A DNA stretch of 64,000 nt. Source: Streptomyces parvulus. GTDB lineage: Bacteria > Actinomycetota > Actinomycetes > Streptomycetales > Streptomycetaceae. Each line of letters starts with the position of its first letter. The stretch's first letter is position 1. Shown piece after piece: positions 15,636 to 23,866 of the stretch. Below the pieces are notes generated by a model that did not search any database, was not told the origin of the DNA, and saw nothing but the letters and a program-made list of their open reading frames with translations. The DNA is taken from contig NZ_BMRX01000010.1 in the NCBI RefSeq assembly GCF_014648855.1, forward strand, positions 248,001-312,000. Direction: 5' to 3'. A program made the translations under genes and the position numbers.

Positions 15636-16997
15636 TCACATGCCCGCGATCAGCTTCTCCACCCGGTCGTCCACCGAACGGAACGGGTCCTTGCACAACA
15701 CGGTGCGCTGCGCCTGGTCGTTGAGCTTGAGGTGGACCCAGTCGACGGTGAAGTCCCGCCGCTGCTCCTGGGCCCGCCGGATGAAGTCGCCGCGCAGCCG
15801 GGCCCGAGTGGTCTGCGGCGGAACGGACTTGCCCTCGAAGATCTTCAAGTCGTTGGCGACCCGGGCCGCCTGGCCCTTCTTCTCCAGCAGGTAGTAGAGA
15901 CCACGACGGCGGTGGATGTCGTGGTAGGCGAGGTCTATCTGCGCGACCCGCGGATGCGACATGGTCATGTTGTGCTTGGCCCGGTACCGCTCGATGAGCT
16001 TGTACTTCATGACCCAGTCGATCTCGGTGTCGATCCGGTCGAGGTCCTCGGCCTCGATCGCGTCCAGCGTGCGGCCCCACAGCTCCAGCACCCGCTCCAC
16101 GGTGCCGGTGCGGATCCCGCGGCGCTCGCAGAAGTCCACGGCCTTCTCGTAGTACTCCCGCTGCACCTCGAGCGCCGAGGCCTCCCGGCCGCTGGCCAGG
16201 CGCACCTTGCGCCGTCCGGTGATGTCGTGGCTGACCTCGCGGATCGCCCGGATCGGGTTCTCCAGGGTGAGGTCGCGCATCACGGTGCCCGCCTCGATCA
16301 TGCGCAGCACCAGGTCGGTGGCGCCGACCTTGAGCAGCATGGTCGTCTCGGACATGTTCGAGTCGCCCACGATGACGTGCAGCCGCCGGTAGCGCTCGGC
16401 GTCGGCGTGCGGCTCGTCGCGGGTGTTGATGATCGGCCGGGAGCGTGTGGTCGCGGAGGACACGCCCTCCCAGATGTGCTCGGCCCGCTGGCTGACGCAG
16501 TACACCGCACCACGCGGCGTCTGCAGCACCTTGCCGGCTCCGCACAGCAGCTGCCTGGTCACCAGGAACGGGATGAGGATGTCCGCGAGCCGCGAGAACT
16601 CCCCGTGCCGCGCCACCAGATAGTTCTCGTGGCAGCCGTAGGAGTTGCCGGCGGAGTCGGTGTTGTTCTTGAAGAGGTAGACGTCGCCCGCGATTCCCTC
16701 CTCGTGCAGGCGTCGTTCGGCGTCCACCAGGAGTCCTTCGAGAATGCGCTCGCCCGCCTTGTCGTGGGTGACGAGTTCAATCACGTTGTCACATTCGGGT
16801 GTGGCGTATTCCGGATGTGATCCCACGTCGAGATAGAGGCGGGCCCCGTTGCGCAGAAAGACGTTGCTGCTGCGGCCCCATGACACGACACGGCGGAAGA
16901 GGTACCGCGCCACCTCGTCAGGCGACAGGCGGCGCTGTCCCCTGAACGTGCACGTGACGCCGTACTCGTTCTCCAGCCCGAAAATGCGGCGGTCCAT
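15636..16997 (-). CDS. pafA: Pup-protein ligase PafA
   Basis: Protein of 453 residues. It opens with MDRRIFGLENEYGVTCTFRG, the glutamine-synthetase-like ATP/Mg site, and contains FKNNTDSAGNSYGCHENYL and RDEPHADAERYRRLHVIVGDSN, shared by all PafA and Dop proteins. PafA uses ATP to join the C-terminal Glu of Pup to lysines of target proteins for proteasomal degradation. The start ATG is 9 bp downstream of the MFS stop with no clear Shine-Dalgarno, which suggests co-transcription with the exporter gene. Confidence 0.96.
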   Translation of the reverse strand: MDRRIFGLENEYGVTCTFRGQRRLSPDEVARYLFRRVVSWGRSSNVFLRNGARLYLDVGSHPEYATPECDNVIELVTHDKAGERILEGLLVDAERRLHEEGIAGDVYLFKNNTDSAGNSYGCHENYLVARHGEFSRLADILIPFLVTRQLLCGAGKVLQTPRGAVYCVSQRAEHIWEGVSSATTRSRPIINTRDEPHADAERYRRLHVIVGDSNMSETTMLLKVGATDLVLRMIEAGTVMRDLTLENPIRAIREVSHDITGRRKVRLASGREASALEVQREYYEKAVDFCERRGIRTGTVERVLELWGRTLDAIEAEDLDRIDTEIDWVMKYKLIERYRAKHNMTMSHPRVAQIDLAYHDIHRRRGLYYLLEKKGQAARVANDLKIFEGKSVPPQTTRARLRGDFIRRAQEQRRDFTVDWVHLKLNDQAQRTVLCKDPFRSVDDRVEKLIAGM

Positions 16998-17006
16998 GAC
17001 TGAACA

Positions 17007-18266
17007 TTACGCCCGATGACCCGAACTGAAACGGGGTTCGACGGCACGGTTTGGATCATTTTCCGATGAAGCCGCAACCACCGCTCCCCGCGCGGGAGCT
17101 GCGAGGACCCGCCCCGTGGCCACCAGCACGAGCAGCGACACCGCCCCCGCCGCCCCGGGCACCGCGAAGCCCCACAGGGCCCCGCCGTGCTCCACCACGG
17201 GCCCCGCGAGCCCGGTGCCCACCGACGCCCCCACGGTGAAGGTCGTCACCAGCCACGAGAACGCCTCCGTCACGGTGCCGCGCGGAGCGTGCACGTCGAC
17301 GAGGACGAAGGCGCACGCGATGCAGGGCGCCAGGAAGACACCGGCGAGCACCGTGAGCAGCACCATGGCGACGGCCCCGGGCATCAGCGTCAGCGGCAGG
17401 TAACAGGCCGCCAACAGCGCCACCAGCAGCCGCAGTCGCCGGGCCGGCTCCCCCGTCCACCGCCGCGCCCCGTACACCGCTCCCCCGACCAGCGCGCCGA
17501 GCCCCAGGGCCGCCATCAGCCACCCGTACACCGCGTCGCCGCCGTGCTCGTCCGCGTACGGCACCGACGCGACGGTGATGGAGCCCAGCGCCATGCCGAT
17601 GAACAGGAACGCCCCCAGCAGCGCCAGCAGCCCGCCGGAACGCAGCGCGCCCAGCCAGTGCGCCTCGCGCGGCGCCGACCGCCACGCGCGCGAGGGCGGC
17701 GACACGACGACGGACAGCGCGCCCAGCACACCCAGCCCGTTGAGCACCAGCAGCGCCACCAGCGGCGACCACAGGGACACGCACACCGTCACCAGAAGCG
17801 GTCCGACGGTGAACATGACCTCCTGGGCGACGGCGTCCATGGCGTACGCCGTGTGCACCTGGTCCTCCTTGCCGAGCACGCTGGGCCACAGCGCCCGCAG
17901 GCCGCCCTCCAGCGGCGGCGTGAACAGCCCGGCCGCCCCCACGGCCGCGTACGCGAGCACCGGCGACCCGGTGCCCGCGAAGGCGAACACGGCCATCGCC
18001 AGCGCCGAGAGCACGGCGGCGGGCAACTGCACCCGCGGCTGCCCGCGCAGATCCACCAGCCGCCCCAGCACGGGCTGCCCCACCGCGTTCGCGACCCCGT
18101 ACACGGCGGCCAGCGCCCCCGCGAGGCTGTACGAGCCGCCCTCCGCGCGCACGAAGAGCACGATCGCGATCGCCGCGGTGGCGTTGGGCAGCCGCCCCAC
18201 CAGCGTGCCGACCAGCAGCCGCACGGCGTGCCGCGCCCGGAGGATGTCCAGATATCCGGCAGCCAC
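17007..18266 (-). CDS. MFS transporter
   Basis: Protein of 419 residues with about twelve hydrophobic segments and MFS-type loop motifs (GRLVDLRGQPRV after helix 2). It is a proton-driven exporter-like permease of unknown substrate. The GTG at 18266 is favoured because AGAGGGGG lies 6 nt upstream; ATG 18302 is an alternative. It is divergent from a LacI-type regulator and directly precedes pafA, so the regulator may also influence Pup ligase expression. Confidence 0.85.
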   Translation of the reverse strand: MAAGYLDILRARHAVRLLVGTLVGRLPNATAAIAIVLFVRAEGGSYSLAGALAAVYGVANAVGQPVLGRLVDLRGQPRVQLPAAVLSALAMAVFAFAGTGSPVLAYAAVGAAGLFTPPLEGGLRALWPSVLGKEDQVHTAYAMDAVAQEVMFTVGPLLVTVCVSLWSPLVALLVLNGLGVLGALSVVVSPPSRAWRSAPREAHWLGALRSGGLLALLGAFLFIGMALGSITVASVPYADEHGGDAVYGWLMAALGLGALVGGAVYGARRWTGEPARRLRLLVALLAACYLPLTLMPGAVAMVLLTVLAGVFLAPCIACAFVLVDVHAPRGTVTEAFSWLVTTFTVGASVGTGLAGPVVEHGGALWGFAVPGAAGAVSLLVLVATGRVLAAPARGAVVAASSENDPNRAVEPRFSSGHRA

Positions 18267-18308
18267 GCGGCGCCCCCTCTTCTCTGCTGTCTCCGCGATC
18301 ATGGAAGT

Positions 18309-18320
18309 GTTACGTATAAC
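18309..18320. promoter_or_regulatory. Near-palindrome between MFS and lacI genes, candidate operator
   Basis: GTTACGTATAAC has GTTA/TAAC arms around a CGTA centre. A related ATACGTAC lies 20 bp to the right (18331-18338). This AT-rich patch stands out in a GC-rich region and sits between the two divergent genes, where a LacI-type dimer would bind. The assignment rests on position and symmetry only. Confidence 0.45.
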
Positions 18321-18381
18321 TTCGCGTGCCATACGTACCATGTCGCCTGTTCGGGAGTCCAGACGAAAGCGCAGGCGAACG

Positions 18382-19392
18382 GTGGCACGAGGCAGCACCC
18401 GCCCCACGAGCCGGGACGTCGCCCAGGCGGCCGGGGTGTCCCAGGCGGCCGTCTCCCTGGTCCTCGGCGACAAATGGCGCGGCCGCGTGTCCGAACCCAC
18501 CGCGCAGCGGGTCCGCGAGGCCGCCCAGGACCTCGGCTACCGGCCGAACCTCGCCGCGCGCAACCTCCGGCTCGGCCGCACCCGCACCGTACTTCTGGTC
18601 GTCCCCGCGCTGACCACGGAGTTCTTCGCGGAGGTGTACACGGGCGCCGCGCGGGTGGCGGGCGAGCACGGCTTCGGCGTGGTGCTCTACCCCTCCCCCG
18701 AGGGCGTGGGCCCGGCCCGGGACCCCTTCGCCTCCGCGCAGGCGGCACTGGACGGCGTCATCGCGTCCTCCATGGCCGCCGACGCCCTCTCGGCCATCCG
18801 GGGCGACCAACTGCCCCTGGTCATGCTCGACAGCGACCCCGAGGGCAGCCTGGGCGCCGCCACGGTCAACCTCGACATCGCCGACGGCATCCGCCAGGTC
18901 GCCGAGCATCTGCTGGCGCTGGGCCACCGCCGCTTCCTCCACCTCGCGGCGGACGTGCCGTCCTGGACCTTCGAGGTACGCGCACGCGAGCTGGCGGCCC
19001 GCCTGTCGGCCGCCCCCGGCACCGACCTGAGCACGGTCCGCGCGCCCATCTCCATCGACGGCGCCCGCATCGCCACGGAGGCCGCGCTCGGCGCCCCCGG
19101 TCCCCGGCCCACGGCCCTGGTCTGCGACGACGACAAGCTGGCGGCCGGCGCCTACAAGGCGGCCCGGCGCGCGGGGCTGCGCGTCCCCGACGACCTCTCG
19201 GTCACGGGGCTGGACGACCTGGGTCTCGCCACGGCCATCGACCCGGAGCTGACAACCGTCCGCCTGGACGCGGAGGCCTTCGGCGAGCGCGGCATGCGGG
19301 CCCTGCTCGCCGTACTGGACGGGCGGACCCCCGAGGAGGGGGACCTGCCGGTCAGCCTGGTGGTACGGGGCTCCACGGCACCGCCGCGCTGA
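18382..19392 (+). CDS. LacI-family transcriptional regulator
   Basis: Protein of 336 residues. The N-terminal helix-turn-helix reads TSRDVAQAAGVSQAAVSLVL, followed by the hinge region RPNLAARNLRLGRT and a periplasmic-binding-protein-like domain (VLLVVPAL, GALG-type VCDDDKLAAGAYKAAR, TGLDDLGLA). It should repress or activate the divergent MFS gene in response to a small ligand. The GTG start at 18382 yields a normal LacI N-terminus; an ATG at 18340 adds an Arg-rich 14-residue extension with no ribosome site. Confidence 0.88.
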   Translation: MARGSTRPTSRDVAQAAGVSQAAVSLVLGDKWRGRVSEPTAQRVREAAQDLGYRPNLAARNLRLGRTRTVLLVVPALTTEFFAEVYTGAARVAGEHGFGVVLYPSPEGVGPARDPFASAQAALDGVIASSMAADALSAIRGDQLPLVMLDSDPEGSLGAATVNLDIADGIRQVAEHLLALGHRRFLHLAADVPSWTFEVRARELAARLSAAPGTDLSTVRAPISIDGARIATEAALGAPGPRPTALVCDDDKLAAGAYKAARRAGLRVPDDLSVTGLDDLGLATAIDPELTTVRLDAEAFGERGMRALLAVLDGRTPEEGDLPVSLVVRGSTAPPR

Positions 19393-19399
19393 GCCGGAC

Positions 19400-19427
19400 C
19401 CGGGGCGGCCCGGAAAGGCCGCCCCGG
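19400..19427. terminator. Bidirectional hairpin between lacI and prcA
   Basis: An 11-bp perfect stem (19400-19410 with 19417-19427) with loop CGGAAA lies between the convergent lacI stop (19392) and prcA stop (19434). It can serve both genes. Confidence 0.75.
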
Positions 19428-19433
19428 CTCTGC

Positions 19434-20201
19434 CTACTCGTCCGCCCCGGCGTCGGTGTCGTCCGCCTCGGACCCGGCGGAGTCACCGGCACCCGCGCTC
19501 GCCCCGGAGTCCAGCAGCCGCGACAGCTGCGCGCCCACGATCCGCTTGAACTTCCGCTGCTGCGGCCGCGTACGGTCCAGCACCGCGACCTCCAGGCGCT
19601 CCGCCGGAATCTCCCGCTCGCTCCCGTTCGTGTCGCGGGACAGCGCCTGCACCGCCAGCTTCAGCGCCTCGGCCAGCGTCATGCCGTCCCGGTGCCGCTG
19701 GTCCAGGTAGCCGCTGATCTGCTCCGCGTTGCCGCCGACCGCGACCGAGCCGTGCTCGTCCACGATGGAGCCGTCGTGCGGCAGCCGGTAGATCTGGTCG
19801 CTCTCGGGACCGTCACCGACCTCGGCGACGACCAGCTCCACCTCGTACGGCTTCTCGGCCTGGCTGGAGAAGATCGTGCCCAGCGTCTGCGCGTACACGT
19901 TCGCCAGGCCCCGGGCCGTCACGTCGTCCCGGTCGTAGGTGTAGCCGCGCAGGTCGGCGTAGCGCACGCCGCCGATCCGCAGGTTCTCGTACTCGTTGTA
20001 CTTGCCGGCGGCCGCGAAGCCGATCCGGTCGTAGATCTCGCTGAACTTGTGCAGCGCGCGGGACGGGTTCTCGCCGACGAACACGATGCCGTCGGCGTAC
20101 TGCAGCACGACCAGGCTGCGGCCACGGGCGATGCCCTTGCGGGCGTACTCCGCCCGGTCGGCCATCGCCTGCTGGGGAGATACATAGAACGGCGTCGACA
20201 C
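19434..20201 (-). CDS. prcA: 20S proteasome alpha subunit PrcA
   Basis: Protein of 255 residues with the actinobacterial alpha-subunit N-terminus MSTPFYVSPQQAMADRAEYARKG, which gates the pore. It has the YDRIGFAAAGKYNEYENL core and an Asp/Ala-rich disordered C-terminus. Alpha rings cap the 20S core and dock the Mpa ATPase. GTG start at 20201, 62 bp after prcB. Confidence 0.95.
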   Translation of the reverse strand: MSTPFYVSPQQAMADRAEYARKGIARGRSLVVLQYADGIVFVGENPSRALHKFSEIYDRIGFAAAGKYNEYENLRIGGVRYADLRGYTYDRDDVTARGLANVYAQTLGTIFSSQAEKPYEVELVVAEVGDGPESDQIYRLPHDGSIVDEHGSVAVGGNAEQISGYLDQRHRDGMTLAEALKLAVQALSRDTNGSEREIPAERLEVAVLDRTRPQQRKFKRIVGAQLSRLLDSGASAGAGDSAGSEADDTDAGADE

Positions 20202-20263
20202 CGGTTATCCGTCCCTTTCTGTGGAGAACACTGGACCACCTGACAACACGAGACCGGCTCCCG

Positions 20264-21109
20264 CTACAGCAGCGCGGCCCGCGGGCCGTCGGGCTGCTCG
20301 AGCCTGCGCTCCAGGACCGAGCGGGCCAGCTCCGCGGACTCGTCCTCGCCGAGCCGGCGGAAACCGTCCTCGGTGATCACAGTGATGATCGGGTAGATCC
20401 GGCGGGCGACGTCGGGACCACCGGTCGCCGAGTCGTCGTCTGCCGCGTCGTACAGCGCCTGGACCACCAGCGTCGTGGCCTGCTCCTCGGTGAGGTCGTC
20501 GCGGAAGAGCTTCTTCATCGCGCCGCGGGCGAAGACCGACCCCGACCCCGTCGTCGCGTAGTTCCGCTCCTCGGAGCGCCCGCCGGTGACGTCGTACGAG
20601 AAGATGCGGCCGGTCCCCCGGTCCACGTCGTACCCGGCGAAGAGCGGCACCACGGCCAGGCCCTGCATCGCCATGCCCAGGTTGGACCGGATCATCGTGG
20701 ACAGGCGGTTCGCCTTGCCCTCCAGGGACAGCTGGGCCCCCTCGACCTTCTCGAAGTGCTCCAGCTCCAGCTGGAACAGCTTCACCATCTCCACGGCGAG
20801 ACCCGCCGTACCGGCGATGCCCACCGCCGAGTACTCGTCGGCCGGGAAGACCTTCTCGATGTCGCGCTGGGCGATCATGTTGCCCATGGTGGCCCGCCGG
20901 TCACCGGCGAGGACGACGCCCCCCGGGAACGTGACGGCCACGATCGTGGTGCCGTGCGGCGCCTCGATCACGCCCTGCACCGGCGGCAGCTGCCGGTTGC
21001 CCGGGAGCATCTCCGGCTGGTGCTCACCGAGGAAGTCCATGAACGAAGAGGACCCGGGCGTCAGGAAGGCAGCCGGTAGACGCCCGGTGCTACGAGTGTT
21101 GGCTTCCAC
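20264..21109 (-). CDS. prcB: 20S proteasome beta subunit PrcB (with propeptide)
   Basis: Protein of 281 residues. A 53-residue propeptide ends at HG, and self-cleavage before Thr54 would expose the catalytic nucleophile of the TTIVAVTFPGG strand. AGDRRATMGN, with the conserved Asp/Arg, and GSGSVFARGAMK also fit beta subunits. It provides peptidase activity in the 20S core. The GTG at 21109 is preceded by GGAGGG at 6 nt and lies inside the end of the endonuclease VII gene, a 49 bp overlap. Confidence 0.94.
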   Translation of the reverse strand: MEANTRSTGRLPAAFLTPGSSSFMDFLGEHQPEMLPGNRQLPPVQGVIEAPHGTTIVAVTFPGGVVLAGDRRATMGNMIAQRDIEKVFPADEYSAVGIAGTAGLAVEMVKLFQLELEHFEKVEGAQLSLEGKANRLSTMIRSNLGMAMQGLAVVPLFAGYDVDRGTGRIFSYDVTGGRSEERNYATTGSGSVFARGAMKKLFRDDLTEEQATTLVVQALYDAADDDSATGGPDVARRIYPIITVITEDGFRRLGEDESAELARSVLERRLEQPDGPRAALL

Positions 21110-21666
21110 GCGATTCCCTCCACGTAAGCGGCAGCCCGCCTTATGACATCGGGCCGATCCTTGAACTGCCCCAAGGCTGCGTTGCAGCTGAAGCACAGTA
21201 CGCCTCGGACCCTACCCGTCTTGTGGCAGTGATCCACATGTGCGGCCGGAGCCGCCAAACATATGCAGCAGACGCCGCCTTGATCGGCGATCAACTTGTC
21301 GCGCTCGGCCTCGGTCAGACCGTAGTTGCGCTTCAGATGCACTTCCCGCCCCTGGATGGCCCGGCATGCCTTGCAGCGGGTCGACAGGCCGTCGGAGGCG
21401 GTCGCATTGCGGTGCCACTCACCGTGAGGCTTGACTTCACCGCAGGTCCTACAGAGCTTGTGCCCTGCTGGTACCTCGGCCTTCTCGCGGACAGTCAACC
21501 CCATGGCCTCCCGGCGACGCCGGTAGTGCGCGGCGCTGTACTCCGCCGCACACTCCCGACACCGCACTTGGAGGCCGTCAGCACGGTTCTTGTCCCGGGC
21601 GAACCCGGCCACGGGCAGCTCCCGTCGGCAGCCGGTACACCGCTTCTCACCCGATGCCCCAACCAC
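21061..21666 (-). CDS. Endonuclease VII-like HNH nuclease inside the proteasome operon
   Basis: Protein of 201 residues. It has zinc-binding pairs CTGC/CREC and CRTC/CKAC in the N-terminal half. The C-terminal T4 endonuclease VII-type domain has CCIC, AHVDHCHKTGRVRGVLCFSCNAALGQ and a closing helix. The His-His/Asn pattern is the HNH beta-beta-metal catalytic site with structural zinc cysteines. Phage endonuclease VII resolves branched DNA. Codons are somewhat less GC-rich than in neighbours, consistent with acquisition. It lies between pup and prcB and overlaps prcB by 49 bp. Its link to proteolysis is unknown; as I recall the same arrangement occurs in other Streptomyces. Confidence 0.88.
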   Translation of the reverse strand: MVGASGEKRCTGCRRELPVAGFARDKNRADGLQVRCRECAAEYSAAHYRRRREAMGLTVREKAEVPAGHKLCRTCGEVKPHGEWHRNATASDGLSTRCKACRAIQGREVHLKRNYGLTEAERDKLIADQGGVCCICLAAPAAHVDHCHKTGRVRGVLCFSCNAALGQFKDRPDVIRRAAAYVEGIAWKPTLVAPGVYRLPS

Positions 21667-21718
21667 CCCAAAAACCCCCCGTCACCTTCTATTCGAAGGA
21701 CGTGCGTCCATCGAGTCC

Positions 21719-21937
21719 TTACTCTCCACCCTTTTGCACGAAGCTTCGCACGAAATCCTCGGCATTCTCTTCGAGTACGTCGTCGATCTCGTCCAGGACG
21801 GAGTCCACGTCGTCGTTCAGCTTCTCCTGGCGCTCCTTGAGGTCCTCGGAGGCCTGCGCGTCCTGCGCCTGCTCCTCGACCTCCTCGGTGGATCGCGTGG
21901 CCTTCTGCTGCCCGCCGCCGGTGTCCTTGGTCGCCAT
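21719..21937 (-). CDS. pup: Prokaryotic ubiquitin-like protein Pup
   Basis: Protein of 72 residues, highly charged and probably disordered, with coiled-coil potential (EEVEEQAQDAQASEDLKERQ), the Mpa-binding region, and the C-terminus FVQKGGE. The final residue is Glu, so the protein can be ligated without deamidation by Dop, unlike mycobacterial Pup ending in Gln. ATG 21937 is the family start; an upstream in-frame codon adds ten atypical residues. It lies between dop and the nuclease gene. Confidence 0.96.
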   Translation of the reverse strand: MATKDTGGGQQKATRSTEEVEEQAQDAQASEDLKERQEKLNDDVDSVLDEIDDVLEENAEDFVRSFVQKGGE

Positions 21938-22118
21938 AACCCTCACCCCGCTCGGTTCGCCCGACACAGTTGCTCGGTCAAGATCAGACCCTACAAGCCG
22001 GGTCCGACATCGGCCCCGCAGTTCCTACAACGTGCGGGGGCCATCTCGATGGTTCCCGGACCGGGTGGCTTTCCACCTCGTCCGGCGGTCTCCTTCCGGT
22101 GTACCCGCTTCCGCGCCC

Positions 22119-23630
22119 TCACCCGCCCGTCAGGACCTTGACCAGGTCTTCCGCGGTGCGGCAGCGGTCCAGGAGCTCCTTGACGTGATTACGCGTTCCG
22201 CGAAGCGGTTCCAGGGTTGGTACCCGCTGGAGCGAGTCCCGGCCCGGCAGATCGAAGATCACCGAGTCCCAGGAGGCCGCCGCGACGTCGTCCGCGTACT
22301 GCTCCAGACACCGGCCGCGGAAGTACGCGCGGGTGTCCTCGGGCGGCTTCGTGCGGGCCCGCTCGACCTCGTTCTCGTCGAGCAGCCGCTTGATGCGGCC
22401 GCGTTCCACCAGACGGTTGTACAGGCCCTTGTCGGGGCGTACGTCGGCGTACTGCAGGTCCACGAGGTGGAGCCGGGCCGCGTCCCAGTCCAGGTCGTCG
22501 CGGCGCCGGTAGCCCTCCATCAGCTCCCGCTTGGCGACCCAGTCCAGCTCGCCGGCGAGGCTCATCGGGTCGTTCTCGAGCCGGTTGAGAGTGTCCTCCC
22601 AGCGGCCCAGGACGTCCTTGGTCTGGTCGTCGGCGTCCGCGCCGTAGCGCTCCTCGACGTACTTGCGGGCCAGTTCGTAGTACTCCATCTGGAGCTGCAC
22701 GGCGGTGAGTGTGCGGCCGCTGCGCAGCGTGACCAGGCGCTTGAGCGTGGGGTCGTGCGAGACCTGGTGGAGGGTGCGGACGGGCTGGTCGACGGCCAGG
22801 TCGACGGCGATGAACCCGTCCTCGATCATCGACAGGACGAGGGCCGTCGTGCCGAGCTTCAGGTAGGTCGAGATCTCCGACAGGTTGGCGTCGCCGATGA
22901 TCACGTGGAGCCGCCGGTACTTCTCGGCGTCCGCGTGGGGTTCGTCGCGGGTGTTGATGATGGGCCGCTTCAGCGTCGTCTCCAGGCCCACCTCGACCTC
23001 GAAGTAGTCGGCGCGCTGGCTGAGCTGGAAGCCGTGTTCGTGCCCGTCCTGGCCGATGCCTACGCGGCCGGCGCCGGTGAAGACCTGGCGGGAGACGAAG
23101 AAGGGCGTCAGGTGGCGCACGATGTCGGAGAAGGCGGTCTCCCGCTTCATCAGGTAGTTCTCGTGCGTGCCGTAGGAGGCGCCCTTGTTGTCGGTGTTGT
23201 TCTTGTAGAGGTGGATGGGCTGGGCGCCGGGCAGCTGGGCGGCCCGGTCGGCGGCCTCGGCCATGATGCGCTCGCCGGCCTTGTCCCAGAGCACGGCGTC
23301 GCGGGGGTTGGTGACCTCGGGAGCGCTGTACTCGGGGTGGGCGTGGTCGACGTAGAGCCGTGCCCCGTTGGTGAGGATGACGTTGGCCAGACCGATGTCC
23401 TCGTCGGTGAGCTGGCTGGAGTCGGCCGACTCGCGGGCGAGGTCGAAGCCTCGCGCGTCCCGCAGCGGATTCTCCTCCTCGAAGTCCCAGCGGGCCCGGC
23501 GGGCCCGGTGCATCGCCGCCGCGTAGGCGTTGACGATCTGGGACGAGGTGAGCATGGCATTGGCGTTCGGGTGGCCGGGGACGGAGATCCCGTACTCCGT
23601 CTCGATGCCCATTACTCGCCGTACTGTCAT
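22119..23630 (-). CDS. dop: Depupylase Dop
   Basis: Protein of 503 residues of the PafA/Dop family. The N-terminus MTVRRVMGIETEYGISVPGH carries the ATP/Mg Glu residues, and a Dop-type insertion follows (HRARRARWDFEEENPLRDARG). YKNNTDNKGASYGTHENYL and RDEPHADAEKYRRLHVIIGDAN match PafA. Dop removes Pup from substrates; since Pup here ends in Glu, its deamidase activity would be redundant. A 181 bp gap separates it from pup. Confidence 0.95.
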   Translation of the reverse strand: MTVRRVMGIETEYGISVPGHPNANAMLTSSQIVNAYAAAMHRARRARWDFEEENPLRDARGFDLARESADSSQLTDEDIGLANVILTNGARLYVDHAHPEYSAPEVTNPRDAVLWDKAGERIMAEAADRAAQLPGAQPIHLYKNNTDNKGASYGTHENYLMKRETAFSDIVRHLTPFFVSRQVFTGAGRVGIGQDGHEHGFQLSQRADYFEVEVGLETTLKRPIINTRDEPHADAEKYRRLHVIIGDANLSEISTYLKLGTTALVLSMIEDGFIAVDLAVDQPVRTLHQVSHDPTLKRLVTLRSGRTLTAVQLQMEYYELARKYVEERYGADADDQTKDVLGRWEDTLNRLENDPMSLAGELDWVAKRELMEGYRRRDDLDWDAARLHLVDLQYADVRPDKGLYNRLVERGRIKRLLDENEVERARTKPPEDTRAYFRGRCLEQYADDVAAASWDSVIFDLPGRDSLQRVPTLEPLRGTRNHVKELLDRCRTAEDLVKVLTGG

Positions 23631-23821
23631 GCGGCCCTCCTTGCCCGGCGGTGCCCTCGGTCGTGGGCTCCGCTCAAGTACCGCTGGCGCTCCGATGCGT
23701 GTGCGGTGCCCGTCCCCGCACTGCGCGACTCGGCGGTATGGAAGAGCCTAGAACGCCTCTGCACCGGTGGGGAGATCATTTGCGGCATTGCCTTGCTCCA
23801 GTCGGGGCTCCGGAAAACAGT

Positions 23822-23857
23822 CGGCTGCGGGTACCCATTGAAGGGGACCCGCAGCCG
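23822..23857 (-). terminator. Hairpin terminator of the arc/mpa gene
   Basis: An 11-bp perfect stem (23822-23832 with 23847-23857) with a 14-nt loop, starting 10 nt after the ATPase stop codon. It separates arc from the dop promoter region. Confidence 0.65.
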
Positions 23858-23866
23858 CCCCGCCTT

